Assembly: GCF_031582905.1 (NCBI RefSeq)
Contig: NZ_CP133990.1
Coordinates: forward strand, 2,542,001-2,606,000
Length of the DNA stretch: 64,000 nucleotides
Direction: 5' to 3'
Source: Pengzhenrongella sp031582905
Lineage (GTDB): Bacteria; Actinomycetota; Actinomycetes; Actinomycetales; Cellulomonadaceae
Shown here: positions 19,124 to 27,750 of the stretch, one piece after another
Layout of the letters: each line of letters opens with the position of its first letter
How positions within the stretch are numbered: position 1 is the first letter of the stretch
Position numbers and translations under genes: made by a program
The notes under the pieces: generated by a model
Seen by the model: only the letters and a program-made list of their open reading frames with translations
What the model was told of the DNA's origin: nothing
Database searches by the model: none

Positions 19124-19549
19124 TCAGCCGGCCGCCCTGGATTCGTCCGCGGCGTGCAGCTGCAGGACGGTGGCGGTCAGCGGGAGGTACCCGCGCAGCT
19201 CGGTGATGAGTCCGTCGGCGAGGTCGTAGTGGACCGAGTAGGTGATGGTCACCGGCGTGCCGGTGGGGGCGATGCCCGCGAGCTCCCCGACGTGCGACCC
19301 GATGAGCTGCGCCTCGATCGCGGCGGAGTCGTCGTCGCAGACGAGCCGTGTGCACACGAACCGGCCGGCGAACGTGTCGGTGTGCAGGTTCACGACGGCG
19401 TCGCGGACGGCGTCGCGGCCGCGCGTGACCTCGTGCGTCTCCATCAGGACGAGCGCGACGTCCTCGGCGAGGTACCGGGCGAAGTCGCCCTCGCTCGCCA
19501 GCTCGTCCAGGTACCCCTGCATCGTCTCGCGCACGGCCATCGCGTCCAT
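19124..19549 (-). CDS. SnoaL/NTF2-like domain protein
   Basis: A 141-residue cone-fold (NTF2-like) protein: MDAMAVRETMQGYLDELASEGDFARYLAEDVALVLMETHEVTRGRDAVRDAVVNLHTDTF has the typical SnoaL_2 layout of a helix, a hydrophobic strand and a GRDAV motif. Such proteins act as small isomerases/hydrolases or as binding proteins; no specific role is supported. ATG at 19549 has GAGGAGGGG eight bases upstream. Convergent with the metB-like gene. Confidence 0.7.
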   Translation of the reverse strand: MDAMAVRETMQGYLDELASEGDFARYLAEDVALVLMETHEVTRGRDAVRDAVVNLHTDTFAGRFVCTRLVCDDDSAAIEAQLIGSHVGELAGIAPTGTPVTITYSVHYDLADGLITELRGYLPLTATVLQLHAADESRAAG

Positions 19550-19739
19550 CGCGCCCCTCCTCAGGTCGTGTGACGTCCACGCCCCGGCCGGCCAGGACGA
19601 CCACCCACCCACTGTGGCCCCGACCGGCCGCGCGGTCCATGTCTGCGCCCCCGGCGGCGAGCGCCGCCCCGAGGTGGCCCCGAGGGTCGGCCGCTCCCGC
19701 GACAGCGTCCGGGCGATGACGTCAGCGGTCGTGCTGGGG

Positions 19740-20747
19740 CTACAGCCCCTCGGAGCGGTGCGGGCGGCCCAGCAGGAGCGGCGCGAGCTCGTCGACCGGC
19801 AGACCTTCGTGGAGCACCGCGACGACGGCGGCGGTGATCGGCATCTCGACGCCGACCGACTCGCCGAGCTCGAGGATCGACCGGCAGGACTTCACGCCCT
19901 CGGCGGTCCCGCCGGTGACCGCGAGTGCCTGCTCCAGGGTCAGCCCCTGGCCGAGGTGCGACCCGAGGGTGTGGTTGCGGGACAGCGGGGACGCGCAGGT
20001 CGCCATGAGGTCGCCCATCCCGGCCAGGCCGGGGAACGTCTCGGCGTCGGCCCCGAGCGCGAGACCGAGCCGGGTGATCTCGACCAGGCCGCGGGTGATG
20101 ACGGTCGCCATGGTGTTGAAGCCCAGGCCGCGCCCCTGCGCGATGCCGACGGCGAGCGCGATGACGTTCTTCGCGGCCCCGCACAGCTCGACCCCGACGA
20201 CGTCGGTGTTCGTGTACGGCCGGAAGTAGGGAGTCGCGCACGCCGCGGCGACCCGGCGCGCGACGGCCTCGTCGGCGGCGGCGACCACGGTCGCGGTCGG
20301 CTGCCGCTCGGCGATCTCCCGGGCGAGGTTGGGCCCCGACACCACCGCGACCCGGCCGTAGTCGATCGCGAGCGACTCCGCGACGACCTGGCTCATCCGG
20401 CGGTCCGACGTGAGCTCGACGCCCTTCATGAGCGACACGGCGATCGCTTCCGGCGGCACGTGGTCGGCGAGCGGCTCCAGGGTGGCCCGGACGCTCTGCG
20501 ACGGGATCGCGACCACGACGAGGTCGGCGCCGTCGAGCACCGCGAGGGCGTCCGACGAGGCGCGCAGCCCCGCCGGGAGCTCGATGCCGGGCAGGTACTC
20601 CTCGTTGCGGTGCTCGACCGTGATGTCGTGGCACACGTCCGCGCGGCGGCCCCACAGCGCGACGTCGCACCCGGCGTCGGCCAGGACCGCGGCGAAGGTG
20701 GTGCCCCACGCACCCGTGCCCAGGACGGCGGCCCGCAGCCCGGTCAC
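19740..20747 (-). CDS. gpsA: Glycerol-3-phosphate dehydrogenase [NAD(P)+]
   Basis: Makes sn-glycerol-3-phosphate for phospholipid synthesis. 335 residues. Dinucleotide-binding motif LGTGAWGTTFAAVLADAG at the N-terminus; SGPNLAREIAERQPTA, ELCGAAKNVIALAVGIAQGRGLGFN (catalytic lysine) and GLAGMGDLMATCASPLSRN are conserved. GTG start at 20747 overlaps the plsC-like stop by four bases (GTGA), linking acyltransfer and glycerol-3-phosphate supply in one operon. Confidence 0.96.
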   Translation of the reverse strand: MTGLRAAVLGTGAWGTTFAAVLADAGCDVALWGRRADVCHDITVEHRNEEYLPGIELPAGLRASSDALAVLDGADLVVVAIPSQSVRATLEPLADHVPPEAIAVSLMKGVELTSDRRMSQVVAESLAIDYGRVAVVSGPNLAREIAERQPTATVVAAADEAVARRVAAACATPYFRPYTNTDVVGVELCGAAKNVIALAVGIAQGRGLGFNTMATVITRGLVEITRLGLALGADAETFPGLAGMGDLMATCASPLSRNHTLGSHLGQGLTLEQALAVTGGTAEGVKSCRSILELGESVGVEMPITAAVVAVLHEGLPVDELAPLLLGRPHRSEGL

Positions 20748-21582
20748 GCGGCGCCCGGCCCGGTGCCCGGTCCGGTGCCGGGCACGACGTCCGGCGCGGC
20801 GTCCTCCTCCGGCGCGGGCGAGGCCGGCCCGACGACGGCGTCGTCGTCGGCCGGGACCGTGCCGCCGGACCGTGCGGCCGCGCGCCGTACGTCGAAGCGG
20901 ACGGCCGGTGCGGTGCCACCCCGGACGCCCTCGAGCAGCACCGTGATCGCGGCCATCACGCGCTCGGTCGCCTCGCGCAGCGTCGCGGTGTCGAGCGGGC
21001 GGCCGTAGAGGTCGTCCAGGTCGACCGGCGGGCCGGCGACGACGGTGACCCGCTTGCGCGGGAACGGCTTGAGGACCTTCTTGTACTGGCCCAGCAGGTC
21101 CTGCGCCCCCCACTGCGCGATCGGGACGACGGGCGCCTGCGTGGTCAGCGCGAGCCGGGCGACCCCCGTCTTGCCCACCATGGGCCACAGGTCCGGGTCG
21201 CGGGTCAGGGTGCCCTCGGGGAAGACGGCGACGCACTCCCCCGCCGCGATGGCGTCGACCGCTGCGCGCAGGGAGTCCCCCGCCTGGGCGGAGTTCCGGT
21301 AGACGGGGATCTGCCCGGTGGCCCGCAGGATCGGCCCCAGGACCGGGACCCGGAACAGCGACGACTTCGCCAGGATCTTCGGGGCGAACCCGGTGTCGTA
21401 CAGGTAGTGCGCGAACGTCAGCGGGTCGACGTTGGTCATGTGGTTCGCCGCCGCGATGAAGCCACGGTCGGTCGGCAGGTGCTCCGTGCCGTGCCAGTCC
21501 GGGCGCGTCATGGAGAACAGCAGCGGGCGGACCACACGCGCGACGTTGCGGTAGGCGCGGTTCGATCGTCGGGGGCTGGCAC
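20744..21582 (-). CDS. 1-acyl-sn-glycerol-3-phosphate acyltransferase (apparent frameshift near start)
   Basis: PlsC-family phospholipid acyltransferase. Motif I NHMTNVDPLTF (the HxxxxD catalytic pair) and motif III FPEGTLTRD are visible, plus VVPIAQWGAQDLL. The C-terminal ~70 residues are a disordered Pro/Asp tail ending in GTG repeats. No start codon lies in frame before the conserved NRAYRNVARVVRPLLF segment except GTG at 21535. Adding a base in the G-run 21571-21575 gives GTG at 21582 (VPAPRRSNRAYRNVARVV), a better N-terminus. Followed by gpsA. Confidence 0.85.
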
Positions 21583-21643
21583 GGCGAGGATGCTACCGGT
21601 CGGCCCCCGGCGACCGGTCCGTGCGGTCGGCGTGGGACGCGGG

Positions 21644-22959
21644 TCAGTCGCGGCTGAACTCGGCGCCGAGCGCGGTGAGCTTGTCGGTGAAGTGCTCGTA
21701 CCCGCGGTCGATGAGCCCGATCCCCCGGACGGTCGACGTGCCCTTCGCGGCGAGCGCCGCGATGAGGTGGCTGAACCCGCCGCGCAGGTCGGGGACCTCG
21801 ATCTCGGCGGCCTCGAGCGGCGTCGGGCCGGAGACGACGGCGGAGTGGCGGAAGTTGCGCTGACCGAAGCGGCACGGCCGCCCGCCCAGGCACTCCTTGT
21901 AGACCTGGATGTTCGCCCCCATGCCGACGAGCGCGTCGGTGAAGCCGAACCGGTTCTCGTAGACGGTCTCGTGCACGATCGACAGGCCCTTGGCCTGGGT
22001 GAGCGCGACGACGAGCGGCTGCTGCCAGTCGGTCATGAACCCGGGGTGGACGTCGGTCTCGAGCACGATCGAGTTGAGGTCGCCGCCCGGGTGCAGGAAG
22101 CGGATGCCGTCGTCGTCGACCTCGAACTCGCCGCCGACCTTGCGGAAGGTGTTGAGGAACGTCGTCATCTCGGGCTGGGTCGCGCCGCGGACGTAGATGT
22201 CGCCGCGCGTGGCCAGGGCCGCCGAGGCCCACGACGCCGCCTCGATGCGGTCGGACAGCGCGGTGTGCTGGTAGCCGCGCAGGCGTGGGACGCCCTCGAT
22301 GCGGATGACGCGGTCGGTGTCGACCGAGATGATCGCGCCCATCTTCTGCAGGACGTTGATGAGGTCCATGATCTCAGGCTCGATCGCCGCGTTGGCGAGC
22401 TCGGTCAGGCCCTCGGCGCGCACCGCGGTGAGCAGGAGCTGCTCGGTCGCCCCGACGCTCGGGTACGGCAGCGCGATCTTGGTGCCGTGCAGGCCGTGCG
22501 GCGCCCGGATGTGGATGCCCTGCTCGCGCTTGTCCACGACGGCGCCGAACTGCCGCAGGATGTCGAGGTGGTAGTTGATCGGCCGGTCACCGATCCGGCA
22601 GCCGCCCAGGTCGGGGATGAACGCCTCGCCGAGCCGGTGCAGCAGCGGGCCGCAGAACAGGATCGGGATGCGGCTGGAGCCGGCGTGCGCGTCGATGTCG
22701 GCGACGTGCGCGGACTCGACCTCGCTCGGGTCGAGGTGGAGGGTCCCGGCGCCGTCGTCGACGGCGACCTCGACCCCGTGCAGCTCGAGGAGCCCGGTGA
22801 CGACCGCGACGTCGCGGATCTGCGGGACGTTGCGCAGGACGCTCGGTGTCTCCCCGAGCAGGGAGGCCACCATCGCCTTGGAGACGAAGTTCTTGGCCCC
22901 GCGGACGGTGATCTCTCCACCGAGGGGGTGCCACCGTTGACGTAGAGCAGATCGGTCAT
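21644..22959 (-). CDS. murA: UDP-N-acetylglucosamine 1-carboxyvinyltransferase (apparent frameshift near start)
   Basis: First committed step of peptidoglycan synthesis, adding enolpyruvate to UDP-GlcNAc. LGGEITVRGAKNFVSKAMVASLLGET is the family opening; DLGGCRIGDRPINYHL carries the active-site cysteine that reacts with fosfomycin; RFGFTDALVGMGA and VSGPTPLEAAEIEVPDLRGGFSHLIAALAAKGTSTVRGIGLIDRGYEHF are conserved. The presence of cysteine (not aspartate) predicts fosfomycin sensitivity of the target. The frame breaks in the G-run 22924-22928; with one extra base MTDLLYVNGGTP joins LGGEITV. ATG at 22959 chosen; 22968 also possible. Confidence 0.95.
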
Positions 22960-23076
22960 GGTGCCCATCGTCGCCTACGGTCCCCCCTGCCACCTAGCGA
23001 CCTCGCGGGCGTGCCGCGTCACAGCGCCAAACCTTCACACCGGGCCCGCATCCCGCACCCCCTCGCCCCCATACGC

Positions 23077-23133
23077 CGAGTGCGACGTCTCGCACCGTTG
23101 GGGCATGCTCAACGGTGGGAAACGTCGCACTCG
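23077..23133. repeat. 57-nt palindromic element, copy A
   Basis: Arms 23077-23096 and 23114-23133 pair at 18 of 20 positions (starting CGAGTGCGACGT), with a 17-base loop beginning GTT. It lies 17 bases past the leuD stop, between leuD and murA. Two near-identical copies are at 51220-51276 and 59963-60019. It may also act as a terminator for leuCD. Confidence 0.85.
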
Positions 23134-23150
23134 GCGGGGTGGGGCGGCGG

Positions 23151-23831
23151 CTAGTTGAGGGCGGTCGCGCCGGAGCCCGGGGCGCCGATCTGCACCGGCA
23201 CCGGACGCGCGGCCTCGATCTCGACCGACGGCAGGTGCTTGGCGGGCAGGGTCTTCGGGCGCCACGGCTCGCGCCGCGCCTCGAAGTCGACGATCTCCGA
23301 CTCGTGGTTCAGCGTGAGACCGATGTCGTCCAGCCCCTCCATGAGGCGCCATCGCGTGTAGTCGTCGACGGTGAAGGGCACGACGACGTCGTCGGCCACC
23401 ACGGTGCGCTCGACGAGGTCGACGGTCACCTCGGTGCCCGGCTTGGTCTCCAGGACCTTCCAGAGCAGCTCGAGGTCCTCCGGGGCGACGACGGCGGCGA
23501 GCAGCCCCTGCTTGCCGGAGTTGCCGCGGAAGATGTCCGCGAACCGCGACGACAGCACGACCCGGAACCCGTAGTCCTTCAGGGCCCAGACGGCGTGCTC
23601 GCGCGAGGAGCCGGTGCCGAAGTCGGGGCCGGCGACGAGCACCGACCCGGACGAGTACGCGGGCTGGTTGAGGACGAACGCGGGGTCACCGCGCCAGGCG
23701 GCGAACAGCGCGTCCTCGAAGCCGGTCCGGGTGACCCGCTTGAGGTACACGGCCGGGATGATCTGGTCGGTGTCGACGTTGCTGCGGCGCAGCGGCACGC
23801 CGACCCCGGTGTGCTGGGTGAACTTCTCCAT
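23151..23831 (-). CDS. leuD: 3-isopropylmalate dehydratase small subunit
   Basis: Small subunit of isopropylmalate isomerase in leucine synthesis; it pairs with leuC. 226 residues. MEKFTQHTGVGVPLRRSNVDTDQIIPAVYLKRVTRTGFEDALF is the classic LeuD start; GPDFGTGSSREHAVWALKDYGFRVVLSSRFADIFRGNSGKQGLL carries the swivel-domain active-site serine/arginine. ATG at 23831 follows the leuC stop by 26 bases. Ends in a Pro/Gly-rich tail ...GAPGSGATALN. Confidence 0.97.
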   Translation of the reverse strand: MEKFTQHTGVGVPLRRSNVDTDQIIPAVYLKRVTRTGFEDALFAAWRGDPAFVLNQPAYSSGSVLVAGPDFGTGSSREHAVWALKDYGFRVVLSSRFADIFRGNSGKQGLLAAVVAPEDLELLWKVLETKPGTEVTVDLVERTVVADDVVVPFTVDDYTRWRLMEGLDDIGLTLNHESEIVDFEARREPWRPKTLPAKHLPSVEIEAARPVPVQIGAPGSGATALN

Positions 23832-23857
23832 GGTGAGGGTCTCCTCTTCCGGGGTCG

Positions 23858-25296
23858 TCAGGCGTGCAGGGGCTCGAGCGCGCGGGCGGCGTCCGGGCCG
23901 AGGTCGGCGACGGACGAGAGCGTCCCGCGGATCGCGGTCGCCGCCGCGACGAGCGGGGACACCAGGTGCGTGCGTCCGCCCTTGCCCTGCCGCCCCTCGA
24001 AGTTGCGGTTGGACGTCGACGCGCTGCGCTCGCCGGGGGCGAGCTGGTCGGGGTTCATGCCCAGGCACATGGAGCACCCGGCGTTGCGCCACTCGGCGCC
24101 GAACTCCTTGAAGACGACGTCCAGGCCCTCGGCCTCGGCCTGCAGCCGCACCCGGGCGGAGCCGGGCACGACGAGCACGCGCAGGGAGTCGGCCTTGTGC
24201 TTGCCCTCGATGACCTTCGCGACCGAGCGGAGGTCCTCGATGCGTCCGTTGGTGCAGGAGCCGATGAACACGGTGTCGACCGCGATGTCGCGCAGCGGCG
24301 TGCCCGGCGTCAGGCCCATGTACTCGATCGCACGCTCGGCGGCGAGGCGGTCGCCGGCGTCGGCGATCTCGTCGGGCACCGGCACGCTGGCGGACAGCGG
24401 CAGCCCCTGGCCGGGGTTGGTCCCCCAGGTGACGAACGGCTCGAGGTCGTTCGCGTCGAGCACGACCTCCGCGTCGAAGACGGCGTCGTCGTCGGTGCGC
24501 AGGGTGCGCCAGTACTCCACGGCGGCGTCCCAGTCAGCGCCCTCGGGGGCGTGCGGACGGCCCTTGAGGTACTCGAACGTGGTCTCGTCCGGCGCGATCA
24601 TCCCGGCGCGGGCGCCGGCCTCGATGGACATGTTGCAGATGGTCATCCGCGCCTCCATCGACAGCGACCGGATGGCCTCGCCGCGGTACTCGAGCACGTA
24701 GCCCTGCCCGCCACCGGTCCCGATCTTGGCGATGACCGCCAGGATGATGTCCTTCGCGGTGGTGCCCGGCTTGAGCTCGCCGTCCACGGTGATGGCCATC
24801 GTCTTGAACGGGTTGAGCGGCAGCGTCTGGGTCGCCAGCACGTGCTCGACCTCGCTGGTGCCGATGCCGAACGCGAGCGCGCCGAACGCACCGTGCGTGG
24901 AGGTGTGCGAGTCCCCGCAGACGACGGTCAGCCCCGGCATGGTCAGGCCCAGCTGCGGCCCGACGACGTGCACGATGCCCTGGTCGGCGTCCCCCAGGGA
25001 GTGCAGGCGGACCCCGAACTCGACCGCGTTGTTGCGCAGCGTCTGGATCTGCGTCCGGCTCGTGGTGTCCGCGATCGGCCGGTCGATGTCCAGCGTCGGG
25101 GTGTTGTGGTCCTCGGTCGCGATCGTGAGGTCCGGACGGCGCACCGGGCGGCCTGCGAGCCGCAGCCCCTCGAACGCCTGCGGGCTGGTCACCTCGTGGA
25201 CCAGGTGCAGGTCGATGTAGAGGAGGTCGGGCGCTCCTCGGTGCCGCGCCGCACGATGTGCGCGTCCCAGACCTTCTCCGCCAGCGTGCCGGCCAT
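23858..25296 (-). CDS. leuC: 3-isopropylmalate dehydratase large subunit (apparent frameshift near start)
   Basis: Aconitase-family [4Fe-4S] enzyme, ~479 residues. The cluster cysteines are in VFIGSCTNGR and CSMCLGMNPD; GLTVVCGDSHTSTHGAFGALAFGIGTSEVEHVLATQTL is typical. ATG at 25296 gives MAGTLAEKVWDAHIVRRGTE; one base is missing at 25236-25237 (CTCCTCG, expected CTCCCTCG), which otherwise takes the frame out before GAPDLLYIDLHLVHEVTS. It is divergent from the IclR regulator with a palindromic operator between them, so it is probably repressed by that protein. Confidence 0.95.
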
Positions 25297-25359
25297 GTCT
25301 CGTCCGTCCTCTCGACTGCGTTGCCCGACACGATCGGCCAGGCACTTTCGCGTGTTCAC

Positions 25360-25388
25360 TTGCGTCTCATTGATCGAGACGCCAATAT
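25360..25388 (+). promoter_or_regulatory. Promoter of the IclR regulator with overlapping palindromic operator
   Basis: TTGCGT (25360-25365), a 17-base spacer and CAATAT (25383-25388) form a candidate promoter for the plus-strand regulator, whose start is 6 bases later. A perfect inverted repeat GCGTCTC-N7-GAGACGC (25362-25368 / 25376-25382) fills the spacer, so a bound repressor would block the promoter. It lies 66 bases upstream of leuC and can serve both genes. NdgR/LtbR proteins are known to act in this interval in related bacteria. Confidence 0.7.
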
Positions 25389-25394
25389 CGACCT

Positions 25395-26114
25395 ATGGAC
25401 AACTCTAGCGGAGTCGGCGTCCTGGACAAGGCCGCCTCGGTGCTCAGTGCTCTCGAAGCCGGTCCGGCGACCCTCGCCCAGCTCGTCGCCGCCACCCATC
25501 TCGCCCGACCCACCGCGCACCGGCTCGCCGTCGCCCTCGAGCACCATCGGCTGGTGGCGCGCGACATGCAGGGACGGTTCGTGCTCGGGCCCCGCCTCTC
25601 CGAGCTGTCGACCGCCGCCGGCGAGGACCGGCTGCTGGCCGCGGCCGGTCCGGTGCTCACCGCGCTGCGCGACCACACCGGCGAGAGCGCCCAGCTCTAC
25701 CGCCGCCAGGGCGACCAGCGCATCTGCGTCGCCGCCGCGGAGCGGCCCATCGGGCTGCGCGACTCGATCCCGGTGGGGGCGTCCCTGTCGATGCAGGCCG
25801 GGTCCGCCGCGCAGATCCTCCTCGCGTGGGAGGAGCCGGACCGCCTCCACCGCGGCCTGCAGGGGGCGAAGTTCACCGCCACGATCCTCTCCGGGGTCCG
25901 GCGCCGCGGTTGGGCCCAGTCGGTGTCCGAGCGCGAGCCCGGGGTGGCGTCGGTCTCCGCACCCGTGCGTGGGCCCTCCGGGCGCATCGTCGCCGCGGTC
26001 TCCATCTCCGGCCCGGTCGAGCGGCTCAGCCGCCAGCCCGGGCGGCTGCACGCCGGCGCCGTGGTGGCTGCCGCGAACCGCCTCACCGAGGTCCTGCGCC
26101 GGACGGGCGAGTAG
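25395..26114 (+). CDS. ndgR: IclR family regulator of leucine genes (NdgR/LtbR type)
   Basis: A 239-residue regulator. Winged helix at the N-terminus (MDNSSGVGVLDKAASVLSALEAGPATLAQLVAATHLARPTAHRLAVALEHHRLVARD), then the IclR effector domain (LLAAAGPVLTALRDHTGESAQLYRRQGDQRICVAAAERPIGLRDSIPVGASLSMQAGSAAQILLAW). It sits divergent from leuCD, the position of NdgR in Streptomyces and LtbR in Corynebacterium, where it controls leucine and sometimes tryptophan genes. ATG at 25395 is very close to the predicted transcription start, so it may be nearly leaderless. Confidence 0.9.
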   Translation: MDNSSGVGVLDKAASVLSALEAGPATLAQLVAATHLARPTAHRLAVALEHHRLVARDMQGRFVLGPRLSELSTAAGEDRLLAAAGPVLTALRDHTGESAQLYRRQGDQRICVAAAERPIGLRDSIPVGASLSMQAGSAAQILLAWEEPDRLHRGLQGAKFTATILSGVRRRGWAQSVSEREPGVASVSAPVRGPSGRIVAAVSISGPVERLSRQPGRLHAGAVVAAANRLTEVLRRTGE

Positions 26115-26174
26115 CCACCTTCGGCGAGCACCGCTCGGGCGAGCCCTGCTCCGCACCCGCCGCTCCGCCGCCTC

Positions 26175-26200
26175 GGCCCGGTCACCTCGGTGACCGGGCC
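26175..26200. terminator. Perfect hairpin downstream of the IclR gene
   Basis: 12-bp arms GGCCCGGTCACC / GGTGACCGGGCC with a 2-base loop, 60 bases after the regulator stop. The same arm sequence is used in the hairpin at 26321-26354. Confidence 0.75.
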
Positions 26201-26254
26201 GACGTGCGCCCGACGACGCCGCCCGTGGCACTCGCGAGCGCCCGTCCCGTCAAC

Positions 26255-26330
26255 GTCGTACGACGAAGGCACCGTCGTACGACGAAGGCGCCGTCGTACG
26301 ACGAAGGCCCGGTCGTACGACGAAGGCCCG
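26255..26330. repeat. Four 19-bp tandem repeats with a palindromic core
   Basis: The 10-bp palindrome GTCGTACGAC occurs at 26255, 26274, 26293 and 26312, a strict 19-bp period. Each is followed by GAAGGC and a variable 3-base end. The array lies between two copies of the same hairpin, upstream of tRNA-Glu in plus-strand coordinates. It is not a CRISPR: there are no spacers. No gene reads through it convincingly. Confidence 0.85.
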
Positions 26331-26354
26331 GTCACCGAGGTGACCGGGCCTTCG
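26321..26354 (-). terminator. Hairpin terminator of the tRNA pair
   Basis: 16-bp arms CGAAGGCCCGGTCACC / GGTGACCGGGCCTTCG with a 2-base loop, starting 7 bases past the 3' end of tRNA-Glu on the minus strand. Its left arm merges with the last 19-bp repeat. Confidence 0.8.
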
Positions 26355-26361
26355 ACATGCG

Positions 26362-26434
26362 TACCCCCGACCGGATTCGAACCGGCGCTACCGCCGTGAG
26401 AGGGCGGCGTGCTAGGCCGCTACACAACGGGGGC
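26362..26434 (-). tRNA. tRNA-Glu (anticodon CTC)
   Basis: 73 nt on the minus strand. Acceptor GCCCCCG pairs with CGGGGGT (G1-U72 wobble); the anticodon stem CCGCC/GGCGG holds the loop CTCTCAC, giving anticodon CTC, which reads GAG. T-arm GGTTCGAATCC is canonical. CCA is not encoded. It follows tRNA-Gln by 86 bases and was probably transcribed with it. Confidence 0.95.
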
Positions 26435-26520
26435 CTTGCAACACTGTGCGGACCGGGCTGATGCCCGCTCCGCACGGAACCACGACTGGAAACTGTACCG
26501 GATGTCCGGACTGCTTCGCG

Positions 26521-26592
26521 CTGGGGTACCAGGACTCGAACCTAGAATGACGGTACCAGAAACCGTTGTGTTGCCAATTACACCATACCCCA
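26521..26592 (-). tRNA. tRNA-Gln (anticodon CTG)
   Basis: 72 nt on the minus strand. Acceptor TGGGGTA pairs with TACCCCA; anticodon stem ACGGT/ACCGT holds the loop TTCTGGT, giving anticodon CTG, which reads CAG. D-arm and T-arm (GGTTCGAGTCC) are normal. CCA is not encoded. First of the tRNA pair, ~70 bases from the predicted transcription start. Confidence 0.95.
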
Positions 26593-26616
26593 TGGTGGAC
26601 AGGCGCCCGATCCTTG

Positions 26617-26640
26617 GTGTTCCCACCGTGGTGGGAACAC
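26617..26640. other. Perfect hairpin in the tRNA leader
   Basis: 11-bp arms GTGTTCCCACC / GGTGGGAACAC around GT, placed between the candidate tRNA promoter and tRNA-Gln. It could be a processing site or an operator. Confidence 0.6.
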
Positions 26641-26668
26641 GCGGTACCGGACCCCGTACCGGCAGACC

Positions 26669-26698
26669 ACACTACCCGAGGGATCGGGTGGGGTCCAA
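26669..26698 (-). promoter_or_regulatory. Candidate promoter of the tRNA-Gln/tRNA-Glu pair
   Basis: On the minus strand TTGGAC (26698-26693), an 18-base spacer and TAGTGT (26674-26669), about 75 bases upstream of tRNA-Gln. A reasonable sigma-70-type promoter. Confidence 0.5.
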
Positions 26699-26744
26699 AC
26701 CCGCCGCCGCGTGACGGGGGTGGGTGACGAAGGACACGCCGCCG

Positions 26745-27659
26745 TCACGACGTCAGGCCGGACGGCCATCCCGCGGCCGCGCGGTCGACGACGTGCACGC
26801 GGAACAGCTCGGCCGCGGGCAGCATGCGTCGCTCTGGAGACCACGTGACCCCGACGTCCCGGACGGCGCCCGGGTCCGAGATGGGCAGCAGTCGCAGGCG
26901 CCGGGCGTCGTCGTCGGCAGCCGTCCCGGGGGACGCCGGCACGACGGCGACCCCGAGGCCGGCCGCCACGAACCCGCTCATGGTGACGATGTCGTCGCAC
27001 TCGAACGCCACCTCGGGACGCACGCCCGCCGAGTCGCAGAGCTCGTCGCTCTGGTGCCGCAGCAGCGAGCTCGTCCTGATCGTGATGAACGGCTCGTCGG
27101 CGACGTCGGCCAGGGCCACGGCGGTGCGCGAGGCGAGCCGGTGCTCGGCCGGCACGGCCAGCAGGAGGGCTTGCCGGGCGAGCCTGCGCCAACGGACCCC
27201 GGCGTCCTGCGGGCGCAGGGTCGACAGCTCCAGGTCGATCTCGCCGTGGGCGCTCGTCGTCGTCACGAGCTCGTCCCGCTTCGGGCGGAGGTCGAACTGC
27301 ACCCGGGGGTGCTCGGCCCGGAAGCCGCTCACCAGGTCGGGGACCAACCAGGACCCCAGCGACGGCTGGAAGGACAGCGTCACGGTGCCGGTCTCGGGGT
27401 CGAGGAGCTGCTGGACCGCGGCCAGGCCGTCGTCGAGCTCGTGCATGAGCATGTCGACGTGGCGCTTGAACGCGACCCCGGCACGGGTCATCCGCAGGGT
27501 GCGTCCGGTCCGCCGCAGCAACGGAGTGCCGACCTCCGCCTCCAGCCGCGCGAGCGACCGGGACACCCCGGACTGCGTCGCGTGCTCCATGCTGCTGACG
27601 TCCGTCACGGTGATCCCGTCGGCGACCATCTGGAACCACCGCAGCGCCTGAGTGTCCAT
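26745..27659 (-). CDS. LysR family transcriptional regulator
   Basis: A 304-residue LTTR. The N-terminal helix-turn-helix is MDTQALRWFQMVADGITVTDVSSMEHATQSGVSRSLARLEAEVGTPLLRRTGRTLRMTRAG; the effector-binding domain follows from ~residue 90 (TVTLSFQPSLGSWLVPDLVSGFRAEHPRVQFDLRP...ADEPFITIRTSSLLRHQSDELC). HATQSGVSRSLARLEAEVGTPLL is a slightly unusual but recognisable HTH. It is divergent from a 67-residue ORF; the intervening DNA holds an imperfect palindrome with LTTR spacing. The target is unknown. Confidence 0.92.
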   Translation of the reverse strand: MDTQALRWFQMVADGITVTDVSSMEHATQSGVSRSLARLEAEVGTPLLRRTGRTLRMTRAGVAFKRHVDMLMHELDDGLAAVQQLLDPETGTVTLSFQPSLGSWLVPDLVSGFRAEHPRVQFDLRPKRDELVTTTSAHGEIDLELSTLRPQDAGVRWRRLARQALLLAVPAEHRLASRTAVALADVADEPFITIRTSSLLRHQSDELCDSAGVRPEVAFECDDIVTMSGFVAAGLGVAVVPASPGTAADDDARRLRLLPISDPGAVRDVGVTWSPERRMLPAAELFRVHVVDRAAAGWPSGLTS

Positions 27660-27671
27660 GGAACGACGCTA

Positions 27672-27702
27672 ATGAACGATGACGCTCGTGCATAGGTTCT
27701 AT
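27672..27702. promoter_or_regulatory. Candidate LysR operator
   Basis: ATGAACGA-N6-TCGTGCAT (27672-27679 / 27686-27693) is an inverted repeat with one mismatch, followed by a perfect ATAG-GTT-CTAT (27692-27702). It starts 13 bases upstream of the LysR start, where autoregulatory LTTR sites usually lie. Confidence 0.5.
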
Positions 27703-27750
27703 GGCGAGAGATCATTGGACGCATGGACAGCGGCGGGGCACGCTGATGCC

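Noticed and set aside
26255..26330. CRISPR array
   Set aside because: The 19-bp units are directly adjacent with no spacers, there are only four, and no cas gene is in the window.
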